DNA from: Lepiota brunneoincarnata
Lineage: Eukaryota > Basidiomycota > Agaricomycetes > Agaricales > Agaricaceae
DNA length: 64,000 bases
NCBI GenBank assembly: GCA_023014365.1
Contig: JAEBUN010000001.1
Span: 372,001 to 436,000, forward strand
Reading direction: 5' to 3'
Shown here one piece after another: positions 19,828-29,574 of the stretch. The notes beneath the pieces were generated by a model that saw nothing but the letters and a program-made list of their open reading frames with translations, searched no databases and was not told the origin of the DNA. Each line of letters starts with the position of its first letter. Positions within the stretch are counted from its first letter, which is position 1. A program made the translations under genes and the position numbers.

Positions 19828-21164
19828 ATGCTCCCACTCACGTTCGTTTCCTTCTCCGTTGTCCTTGCCTCCGGCTTCGGAGCACAGGCCCTCCGTCACT
19901 ATAACATCGTCAACAATTGTCCCGGCGCCATCAACCTCTACATCAACGGCGTCAACGAAGGCACAGTTGGCGCTCGTGGGTCGACTGCGCGTGACTACGA
20001 AAGTGTGTGGAGTGGATTCATCTACACCAGCTCCAATGGTGGCCAGAGCGACGGACGACACACCACTCGTGCCGGCTTCTACGGTGAAGTATGGTTACTG
20101 GATGATCTTCACTACACAGTTCTAAATGGGATCTTCCAGGACAATTATTATTACATCGTCGTTGATCCGGACTACTTCAACACAGGAGTCTCCATCACTC
20201 CAATCGACCATCCCCCAGTCCCTGTTTCCGGAGTGCGTTGCCATCTATCTTTCCATCAGTATACCTCGCAACCACCATCCTTATCATTGTTCTTTCTCTC
20301 CTTCTCTTCTCGCAGGGGAATGCCTTTTGTCCAACCGCGGAATGCACATCCATCACCTGCCTCACTGCCTTTCAACAGCCACCAACTCGCTTCCCACCTC
20401 CTATGGGAGCAGGTTCCCACCCAGGTAATGTAGGCGTCCCACCAAAACCACCATTGTACGAGTGCACAGATCAACAGGCGGGTTACACGGTCACGTACGG
20501 GCTTCTTCTGTTCCAACTTCTCTGAGTCAGTCAACAGCTGACTTTGATTATACATATACAGCTTTTGTCCGGGCGGCCAGTTCCCACCCAATGACCCACC
20601 GCGCACACTTCACCCTAGCGCTGATCCTAACAAATGCCTCGACGTACGCGGAGCAAACTTCGCTAATGGCACCCCTGTCCAAATGTCTGTCTGTCCCTTT
20701 TTCAATAGCCTGTGTCGCAACCCAATATCTGATATAAATAGTTATGATTGTAACGGTACCGGCGCACAAAAATGGGTTGTGAATCGCGGATCGACCAAGG
20801 TCCGTGTGTCGGGCACAAACTACTGTCTCGATGCTGGCTCGAGTGCGTTTGTTACATCTCCCGTCGATGTGTTTGATGTGTTGTAGCTCATGATGCTTTG
20901 ATCAAAGAACCGGGTAATGCTGTTGGAATGAAGATTTGGCAGTGCTATGATGATCTTCCTGCACAGCAATGGTCTTATACGCAGGATAATCACGTTGCTT
21001 TGCAAGGGCGAGGTGTGTCTCTTCTTTTCATTCGGTTGTTTCGTTGTTCTAACGGGATGACAGGACTATGCTTGGACTTGCCGAATGGTGTTACGACTAA
21101 TTCGAATAGATTGCAGACTTGGCGGTGTGCAGATGGGAATAGTAATCAACTTTGGTACTGGTAG
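19828..21164 (+). CDS. Secreted thaumatin-like / ricin-type beta-trefoil lectin protein, 6 exons, 337 aa
   Basis: Exons 19828-20232, 20316-20494, 20562-20684, 20742-20842, 20908-21012 and 21064-21164 join in frame (1014 nt). Residues 1-22 form a signal peptide. Residues 23-165 have the thaumatin-like pattern of many Agaricomycete secreted proteins: IVNNCPGAINLYI, TRAGFYGE, paired cysteines in FCPTAECTSITC and a PPTRFPPP segment. From about 211 a ricin-B type beta-trefoil follows: DPNKCLDVRG, IYDCNGTGAQKW, CLDAGS, MKIWQCYDDLPAQQW, LCLDLPNG, NQLWYW, that is, repeated CLD...QxW units. Such modules bind sugars; no enzymatic toxin domain is present. The third intron (GTCTGT donor) was chosen because it restores the QxW repeat. 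Cell-wall or glycan binding is the likely role. Confidence 0.82.
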
Positions 21165-21635
21165 GCTTTGGACATTTTTAAGAAAGCGGCGGACTATTCG
21201 ACTTTCTACTGGACAGTCAGTAATGACATTCGTTGTTTGTAATCCTTGTATCGTTGAATGATCGACAGAGTTCCCTTACCTTGTTATCATTGATCCCGGC
21301 TGATTTAGAGGACTATCTAACCTCCTAGTTTTGGATTGCTAGGAACCTAAGCGAATATTGCTGTGGAGACATGTCATGATCAACAGAATTCTACCTCCCC
21401 CATTCCCAACATCCATCGCCCTTGTGAGCTCGAGGCATCGTATCATATCGATCAGCGCATGCGAGGCGGGAACTAGTGTCTTGTGTCTCCTCAGTCAAGC
21501 GCACGAAGCTGTACATAAATAGACGCGCAAATGCTGTGCAGGCCCATCATGATTAACCACATTCCACTCCTCCCACCATTGGTACCCACCGCTCTTACCA
21601 CCTTGAGGAACAGCCTGTAGGTCAACGTGCCCTGA
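21165..21635. other. Intergenic region between two host genes
   Basis: About 470 bp holding the 3' flank of the lectin gene and the upstream region of the NACHT gene, both on the plus strand. It is CpG-containing, unlike the decayed regions. Short tandem similarities exist between 21365-21400 and 21545-21575 ('catgatcaac'/'catgattaacc'). No clear TATA box was seen. Confidence 0.5.
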
Positions 21636-23791
21636 ATGAACTGGATTGACATTGTTTTGGAGAATCGGAGGCGCAGAAAAACAGAGAAAAGTCTCGATGT
21701 GAATGGTAAGCAAAACCACCTACTAGTTTACGTCGTGAGCCCCGAACGTAATGCCTCGTGCAGGACCAGCCACTGGCTCCAATGTAGCAGTGTTTAACCA
21801 ACCGGTGAGTTCTACCTAAGCCAATCCGACCGCGGTGGAAGTTAACAATAGGCCGGGATGCGGATCATAGGTAATATCGGAGGGAGCTGGTAAGAGTCTA
21901 TGGAACTGTAACGATTAATGTATTCACCCACAAATCCAATCTCGATCTCGTAGCATTCGCACTCCTCGCACGCGGAATGATACAAGGCGCCGATATTGAT
22001 TCCTCCGCCCGATACCCACCCCCGCGCTGCTTTCCTGGCACACGCACGACCTTCATCGCAAAGGCCCAAAGCTGGATCATTGACCAGCAACGCACCTCCG
22101 ATCTGCTTTGGATTTACGGACTGGCGGGGGTTGGCAAGTCAGCAGTCGCACAAACAATCGCAGAATTTGCAAAGGATAATCATCGATTAGGCGCCACATT
22201 GTTCTTCGCCAAGAACCACGGGCGGAATGACCCCCAGCGTGTGTTCATCACTATCGCGTTCCAACTCGCCCGTCGAGTTGCTGGATACCTACGACTTGTT
22301 GCACGAAAGGTAGACGAGATTCCAGACATACTACAGATGTCTCCTCGTGTTCAATTCCAAGAACTAATTGTCAAGCCCTTGGGTTCCTTGTCGAGCAATC
22401 GAAAACATCTTATCATCCTCGACGGTCTTGATGAGTGCGCTGGAGAAGGGGCCCAGCTATCCATCATCCAGCTGATCAAAAATACCATCTCCGAGGCATC
22501 TCTCCCTATCATCTGGATGATATGCAGCAGACCAGAACCTCACCTTATAGGTTCGATATCTGGCACAGCTGATTCTGCAGCACGCGTTTGGATCGAAGAC
22601 CTTGCGATCGATACAGAAGAGTCTCGGGATGATACGACGAAATTCATTCGGGCGCGTTTCAAATGGATACAAAAGCATTACCGGGAGTTTATTGAAGAAG
22701 ATGTTGATGGGTGCTGGCCGGCTGAGGGAGACCTAGAAAAAATTATTAATGCAACATCCGGTTTCTTTGCCTACGCCTCTGACGTGCTCAATTTTATTCA
22801 AGATCCGGGGCGCAGAAACCCTGCTTGGGCCCTCCGGTATATCCTCGCATTCATCGATAATCCCACCGCCATATCTCTCAGAACAAATCCCTTCCGACTA
22901 CTCGATTTGCCTTATACTGAAATACTTTCAACACTACCTACCGTTATGGTGCCCGCGACAATGTTTCTTCTTGGCATATGTGCTCTCTATCCCCCACTGC
23001 CTGCAGAGCATTTGAGGAGGTTTCTTCGACGTTATAGAGGAGACTTTCGCACAACCGTTGGCTTATTGCATTCTGTTATCCACGTTCCTGAACCGGAGGA
23101 TGCATTTCGAGAACCCTTGCGATTCTTCCACCCTTCGTTTGTTGACTTTCTCATGAACCCCATTCGCTCACAACGGTTTTCCCTGAAGCCACCCTCGATC
23201 CACTTGGATGTTGCGGAGAAGTGCTTGCAGGTGCTCTGCAAGACGAGAATGACATTGGCCAAAGGCTCGAGTGGTCCTCCGGACTTGGTAGCCAGTGAAA
23301 ATATATATTCGTTCGCTGCTGCTAATGTTTGGAGTGCTTGTGTTGATTCTGAAGCCACGGGGGATTTGGCTTTGCTTGGCATGATTCTTGAACTCGACTT
23401 CCGCTCCCTCCGTGTGGTCGAGTCTAGCATATCGACTCCGAAATTTAGAGTCTTTGTGCGATGGTTGTGTGATAAGGTGCGCTTCGCGCTATTTCTGATC
23501 AGCCCACGATATTGATTTATCGTGTCTTCCAAAGTTACACCAGCATAGTAAACCACTTATTGTTCGGATTGGTCGATCAGTTACTTGGACCGACGATTAC
23601 CTTCAAGTAATTCCTTTCGTCAGCCGTACTTTCCCCTGTGTTCCTGTTCTGGGATATTGACATACTTGTAGGCATCAAATAGACACGACGAATATCCGGA
23701 CCTTATCGCAGACGCATCTTATGTAGCGATCGGTGAGGGATCTAAAGCTGTGGTAATTTTACTGGATCAGGAGCATATTATTATCGTATAA
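21636..23791 (+). CDS. NACHT domain NLR-like protein, 6 exons, 614 aa (apparently intact)
   Basis: Exons 21636-21705, 21764-21804, 21871-21889 (19 nt), 21954-23476, 23535-23606 and 23672-23791 join in frame; introns are 58-66 nt with GT/AG ends. A short N-terminus (MNWIDIVLENRRRRKTEKS...) leads into the P-loop NTPase: Walker A GLAGVGKS (99-106), Walker B LIILDGLDE (196-204), sensor WMICSRPEPH, then the helical region with LLGICALYPPLP and FFHPSFVDFLMNP. The last two small exons encode VRIGRSVTWTDDYLQ and ADASYVAIGEG...DQEHIIIV, which recur as separate exons in the other NACHT copies here. NACHT proteins switch between ADP and ATP states and often act in non-self recognition; no effector domain or WD/ANK/TPR repeats are visible. 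All catalytic residues are present. The first exons are less certain than the rest. Confidence 0.8.
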
Positions 23792-24834
23792 TGTAACGGC
23801 TTTGGACTCCTGTGGCGCCACGCATGTGTATATACCACCGCTGGCGTATGACTAGTCTGAACGTGAAATTTCTTTGCTTACCGACATAAAATATCAGACA
23901 ACGCTGGTTACTGTTACGATGACATGGGTACTTCGATATAATATGAATAATAACCTGGGATATACGACAATCAGCTTAGTGTGAAACTGGGCGGGAGGTC
24001 ATGAATGAAATATGAGAGTGGGCAGTTGGTGTCATTGGTATCGGTGCGTGGCCGAGGTAGTTAGATAACGCAGATTGGTAAGCTCCGTCCGCTTGCTGCT
24101 CTGCTGAACGCCGCGTGCCGGCAACTTCCATTGCATGGCACCCCTTGCTGGTAGTACACGTGATCTTTTTTTTTTTTTTTTGAACTCTGCATTTATATAC
24201 CGCAACAAGCAAACTAGTGCTAAGACGTGGTGGGCCTACTATATCAACAGATAGGCCCCTTCAAGCGGCTAGACGTCTACATGGATAAGGACAGAAAGTA
24301 CTGTGCAGGTTTCTGGTAGAGTAAGAGTGGTCATCAGGCCACGAGCGAGTGACGGTATACTAGGTAGCAACCTGAATTGTGGCAGTGTGAAAAAACGGGA
24401 GTATAGAGGGGATGGAAACAGGGAACGGATGGAGCCTTGACATCAACAATTGGCATCGGAGTTTCCTCCAAGTCAGACCCAGTCTTCCACGCCGGCGAGC
24501 CACGGAAACTCGATTTTGCACAGTGGTGCGTCAAGCCACTTCTCCCACATCTTGGCTCCTACGAGGCTGCGGGCTCGATTATCGGAGAGGGTAAGGTAAG
24601 TAAGTCGGTACGTCGCGATTCTATGTTCGGTGGATAGGTGGGAGTAGACAAGTTGGAAAGTGGTAGTTTGGGGGTAGTTGCGTCATAGGCAGCAGTGAGA
24701 CCATCGGTTCTCGTAGGAGGACATTGTATCGGTGGTGGCTGCGGTGCAGGTCGGCAGGGTGTAGTGCCCTCCAGGTCGGTCAGCGGGACGACAAGGCGTA
24801 GTCGGCTTATTGAAGGGAGCACGAGTGTGAGACA
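23792..24834. other. Intergenic, no gene recognised; poly-T tract
   Basis: The first 200 bp are the 3' flank of the NACHT gene. Around 24166-24181 is a run of about 16 T, which read on the minus strand looks like a poly-A tail, but no element is recognisable beside it. At 24437-24597 an open plus-strand frame (FAQWCVKPLLPHLGSYEAAG) has gene-like codons but no known motif and could equally be antisense to a fragment on the other strand. The rest holds nothing I can name. Confidence 0.4.
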
Positions 24835-25165
24835 TCAATAGCGCAAGGCGCGCCTTATCACATAACCATCGCACAAAGACTCTGAATTTCGAAGTCTATG
24901 TGCTGGGCTCGGCCACGCGGAGGAGCGAAAGTCGAGTTCAAGAATCATGTCAAGCAAAGCCAGATCCCCCGTGGCTTCAGAGTTAACACAAACACTCCAA
25001 ACATTAGCAGCAGCGAACGAACATATATTTACACCAGCTGGCAAGTCCAGAAGATCACTCGAGGTCCAGGGCCGTTTGCTCGAGGCTCTGGCCAATGTCA
25101 TTCTTGTCTTGCAGAGCACCTGCGAGCACTTCTCCGCAACATCCAAGTGGATCGAGAGACTTTAT
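24835..25165 (-). pseudogene. Fragment of a NACHT gene related to the intact one
   Basis: Reading leftwards, 25146-24940 encodes MDVAEKCSQVLCKTRMTLAR, then FAAANVWSVCVNSEATGDLA and LDMILELDFRSS, closely matching residues near 455-540 of the intact gene (LDVAEKCLQVLCKTRMTLAK, FAAANVWSACVDSEATGDLA). A frameshift follows at RSS and the fragment ends at the equivalent of the last codons of the long exon. It lacks the whole NTPase. Orientation is opposite to the parent-like gene, and CpG content is still high, so it is a young partial duplicate. Confidence 0.85.
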
Positions 25166-25331
25166 TATTCACTTTCGAGACCACAAGGCATAAATCCTAA
25201 ACCTTCGACATCCCTATGCTTACCATAATACATTCCCGGTTCAGCAAGATCACAGCAGCGTTTAGTCTACAGCCCGAAGCTCGCTCACCAGCTGCTATGC
25301 TGCGCGCATTATTGTCACATATGAGAGGTGG

Positions 25332-28300
25332 ACTAGGCTACTATAATGTGGTCCTGGCAAGGTAGAATCACAGCGATTCTCGTTCCCTCGCCGATTGCGA
25401 CATAGCATGCATCCCAGACTAGGGTAAGTGCTAATTAATTGACCCCTGGATAACGAATACAAGTACGTCAGATATAAAAAAGGAGGCAGCAGAGAAGAAA
25501 GTGGCTGACACAAGGTACCACTTGGAGATACCCATCTGTCCAAGCAACGGATTGACCCATTTGAACAATCTTTCGTCCACCATATCGCTGTGTCTTGCAA
25601 ATGCAAATGAGTAGAGATCACTGATTTTCGGGGAGCATGAAACGCACCTCGCGGTATAGCCAGATGACAAAAACTCGAAATTGGGAAGATGAAATGTCAC
25701 TCTCAAAGGAATGAAGGGAGCGAAAGTCAAATTGAAAAATAAGGTCAAGCAGGATCTCAATCCCAGGCTCCCTAGAATCAACACAGGCACGCCAGGCGTT
25801 GGCAGCGGCGAAAGTGAAGATCTCCTGAGCAACTAAAATATCGGGATGATCGTATGCACCCCAACGCTGTTGCCCCAGATCTTTGGCATATGACGCCCTT
25901 GTCCTGCAAAGCACTGACAAGCAATGCCAGGCTATCTGAAATTGAATGTCGGGACTTTTTATTGTGAAATTGAGGGAGCGAATGGGGTCGTTGAGGAAGT
26001 CCCTGAATGAAGGATGGAAGAATCGCAAGGGTGTTTGAAATGCTTCATGGCGGTCGGGGATATGAACAATGGAGTGCAGTTGGCGAAGGGCTGCATAGAA
26101 AGTTGGTCGGTCAATGTTTAGAAGGATTCCCATCTGCATTGCGGGAAGTGGTGGGTCAAGAGTGCATGCGCCAAGAAGTAATAGTGTTACTGGCAGGATA
26201 TCAGAGGGTACTTCGGAAAGAATCTCGATGTAACGTGAATCGAGTACGTAGCAGCTAGACTGATCAAGGATGCTGGGGTGTGTCGGGTTCACCTTCCGGG
26301 CCTCAATGGACTTGATGAGGGCGGCCGCACAGCCAAAATGGCCGGAGGCGAAATCTGTACATCTTTGTACGTTCCTATCGGGTACCCTAAGCCCGCGGGA
26401 TATGGCGATGAGTTCAGCACGAATATATTGCTCAACATCCTCTCGTGCCTCAATCACATCTACTCGGAGCTCCACTTTCCAAACCACTGTCATAATATCA
26501 GGCCGAGCAAAGAAATGTTTGATGTGAGATTCTGGACAGCTGCATATCATCCAAAAAACAGGAATGAATAGGCTCATTGCCTCACTGATGGATTCAAGAA
26601 TCTCATACTGGTCTTCCTCTCCTGCGCACTTGTCCACCCCATCAAGAATGACCAGGAGCTTCTTGGGAGCATGGAGTTTGAATAATGGCTCAATGATAAA
26701 TTTCTTGAAATGAATATGAGGGGGCTCCTCCAGCACTACACCAATAACATCCCTAAGCAGTGCAATTTCATGATTAAAGTCAGCATTCTGGATGGCCAGT
26801 TGGGATGCAATTGAGGGAATTACACAGTAAGGGTCATCTTGACTGTCCATCCTCGCAAAGAAGTATGCAGTGCCCAAGATACCCTGTCTGGCACTGTATT
26901 CACCAATGGTTTGTGCAATGGCCATTTTGCCTACTTGTGGAGGACCACAGAGCCACATCAATTCACAAGCACACTCTTTACTGTGCAGCCTATGGATAAT
27001 CTTGTCAATGAGGGTCATCTGGGTCCCTGGATGACATTGGGGTTGAGGCTGATGGGCAGATGAGTGGAGCTCTGCAGCCAGTGATATGCCAATTTCATGC
27101 CTATGTATACATGAATTCCATACTCTGGAACAATTCTCTACATAGAATCATTGGCTATATCATTAAAGAACTCTATAGAGGATTGGTACTATGTCCTATA
27201 GTAGCCAGTTCAACCAAAATAAGGATATTCAAGCCTCGGAAGTGTTTAAACCAGTTCATTATCATTAAGCTTAGTGAACCAAGCTATCAGAATGCTCTCT
27301 GGAGGGATTCAGGACTCTACATAGCCTATTGAGTGTACTCCGGTTGCATCAAGGGACCTTATGAGCAGTTTTCTGATGAACCCAAATGCATTTGAACATA
27401 AAGAATATACCTAGTGGCTGTCACAGGTGTATTATGCCTATAGCAAGCCCAATAATGATGACTGGACCATGGAATGGAATGTCCAATGTTCAGGAGGTGA
27501 CAACCGATGCCCAAAACCCTAGAAATATCAAAGACTCCTAATTAGCAAGTGCTTTGTGGGTCCTGGCACATCAGCATACTGCTTAACTGAGATTAATTAC
27601 AATGGATCAAGGGATTGTCCATCTGCTATTCATTCCAATCATAATTGATCTGGAGGCTTAAATGCGCTTGTGTGGATGCAGAATAATGCAGATGAGCACA
27701 GAACACATCTGGCTGGATTGCCATTTGTCAATCAGAGAAAAAACCCATAACCCAGGGCAAGGTAGAAATGCTGCTGAACCTTCCAAAATATTCTGCAGTA
27801 CCTGTAACAATTAAGCTTATTGTTTTCTATTTCATATTTACTATCTCTTGTATGTATCTAAGCAATATAATTATGGTCATGCTTGTTTGTGAAGAAGCAA
27901 GAGGTCTCACCCCTGCTTCCACACACAAGTCTGCGAGCCATGATCAAGAATGGTTTCAAAGGACTATTTAGTGTGTGTCGTTAAGTGTGATTTCTTCAGT
28001 TGTCAACCAACCCAGGGACAGAGACAGAGAACAGAGTCCAGAGTCTAGAGTTCCAGAGTGCTAGAGACAGAGACAGAGACAGAGAACAGAGTTCAGAGAC
28101 CAGAGACCAGAGACCAGAGACCCCGTGCTTTGAATTGACAGGGATTGTCCTTTCATTGTTGCACCATATGGCTAAGATAACTTCAACGGCTGTTTGTTAA
28201 CCTCTAAAACACTACTCTCTTGAATTTTGCTGTCAGAATGCACCCCCAGAACACCCTAAAAGACGAAACTGTTCATTATCTATCTCATATCACTTGTATT

Positions 28301-28757
28301 AGCTTAGGCTTATCAAATTTCAGCTAAGCTTAGTGAAAACAAGCCCTCTATCTATATTAAAAATCCACAAACATTTCTACCTTTTCACCAGCACACATAC
28401 TTGTTGGAAGCACTCCACCACTGTGATAAGTCAGCCATGGTAACTAAGAATGGGGTAAAGCCCTCACTAATGTACCTTGCTCAAGATTCCTGCCAAAGCT
28501 TTCCACAGGATCGACAGGACCTGTGGTGAGTAAAGTAAGCCACAAGTATGATCTATGTGGTTGTTGATACATACTAGTATCATTCACCCCATTATCCACT
28601 ATTGATCATTGTTAGTCATTTTGTTGAGCTTGTGGGTTTCATGATTCATACAATGGACAGTGTTGGTGTTGGTGGCAGAGGATGACCTTTGTTGGCTGTC
28701 ATCCAACCTCAACCCAAGATCAACACAGTCTCCAGTACTAAGCTTGAGTTTTTCCAT
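25332..28757 (-). pseudogene. NACHT gene 4, split by element X
   Basis: The first exon begins at 28757 (MEKLKLSTGDCVDLGLRLDD), and an intron with donor GTACAT and acceptor CTGACTTATCACAG precedes a second exon starting near 28430. Coding is interrupted at AAELH by the 1306-bp element X (27082-28387). Beyond it a 466-codon frame (27018-25618) is open: GPPQVGKMAIAQ (Walker A with Met in place of Ser/Thr), LLVILDGVDKCAGEE (Walker B), WMICSCPESH, LLLGACTLDPPLP, FFHPSFRDFLNDP, YAKDLGQQ, FAAANAWRACVDSREP. Further left are the small 3' exons: GGRKIVQMGQSVAWTDGYLQ (about 25571-25506) and YVAIGEGTRIAVILP...DHIIVA ending TAG 25334-25332. Apart from X the gene looks little damaged. Confidence 0.85.
27082..28387 (+). 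mobile_element. Element X, copy 2 (1306 bp, TGATATG...TTTTCA)
   Basis: The borders follow from comparison with NACHT paralogs: coding sequence 'ctctgcagccag' on the left continues as 'ccagcacacatacttgttgg' on the right, so CCAG (27078-27081 and 28388-28391) is a 4-bp duplication. The element starts TG and ends CA, has no long terminal inverted repeat and no long open frame, and contains an (agagac)n tract. The first copy (5258-6365) is also preceded by CCAG. It might be a solo LTR of an unseen family or a non-autonomous element. It is CpG-poor relative to copy 1. Confidence 0.8.
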
Positions 28758-28904
28758 TGAGACCAGTGAGGAAGATGTAAGTATGGTACTCACAATGATC
28801 ATGTGCAGGCACCTCTTGACACCTGGTCCAGTTTTTCCCATGCTTCTGAGGGGGGCAGGGAAGGAAACATCCATGCACAGAGAGTGTAGAACTACCATGC
28901 TTTC

Positions 28905-29165
28905 CAAAGCTATAGCAGTATAGTAAACAAAATATTGTTCAGATTGGTTGACCAGGTGCTTGGACTGATGATTATCCTCTAGTAGTTCCTTCTATCAGCT
29001 GCCTTTTCTCCTGTCCCCCTGTCCCAGCACATCAACACACCCACAAGCATCAAATAAACATGACAAGTATCTAGACCCTATCACAGATGCACCTTTTGTA
29101 TTGATCAGTGAAGGATCTAGAGCTACAGTGATTTCACTGGATCAGGAGCATATTATTATCATATA
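28905..29165 (+). pseudogene. 3' exons of a NACHT gene (decayed duplicate)
   Basis: The sequence matches 23525-23800 of the intact NACHT gene, including the penultimate exon (attgttcagattggttgacc) and the last exon (gatcagtgaaggatctagag ... ggatcaggagcatattatta). Nearly every difference is CG in the intact gene versus TG or CA here. No reading frame survives. The rest of the gene is absent, so this is an orphan 3' end upstream of NACHT gene 4. Confidence 0.8.
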
Positions 29166-29572
29166 ATGTAGCATGTTTGAACTCCTGTAGTGCTGTCATT
29201 CATGTATGTATCACTGCTGGCATATGACTATTTTTGAAGGTGAAATATCTTTTTTTATATGCTAAACTATTAGACAAGGGTATCATAACCATAGATATAA
29301 TGAATATCCAATTTCTTGAGGTCAGATAATGATTATATACTTGTTATACTTACAGTGAGGATATCTTTGCCCGATATTTTAGCACATAAACAAAGGATAT
29401 CTCTCATTCAAGTGTAGTAGTTGCTTGTGGACACATGATCATGAGTACTCAGTCAGGATGCCAGCCTATCGTGATGGATCAGATTCAGCTTCATCCTCTA
29501 CACCTATTGCTCTCAACAGCAACTGCCTGATTACTCTTCTGCAGGAATGGGACTCTGGGATGTGATCCCAGG
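29166..29572. other. Spacer, nothing recognised
   Basis: About 400 bp. The first 100 bp still resembles the 3' flank of the intact NACHT gene (catgtatgtatcactgctgg). The part next to the Tc1-like element (29440-29572) has an open frame of about 40 codons that appears to continue on the far side of the transposon at 31597, but its product is not recognisable. Confidence 0.4.
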
Positions 29573-29574
29573 TA

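Noticed and set aside
19828..21164. Ricin-like toxin
   Set aside because: Only the sugar-binding beta-trefoil is present; there is no ribosome-inactivating A-chain domain.
24166..24181. Poly-A tail of a LINE or processed pseudogene on the minus strand
   Set aside because: No retroposon sequence or target duplication could be found on either side.
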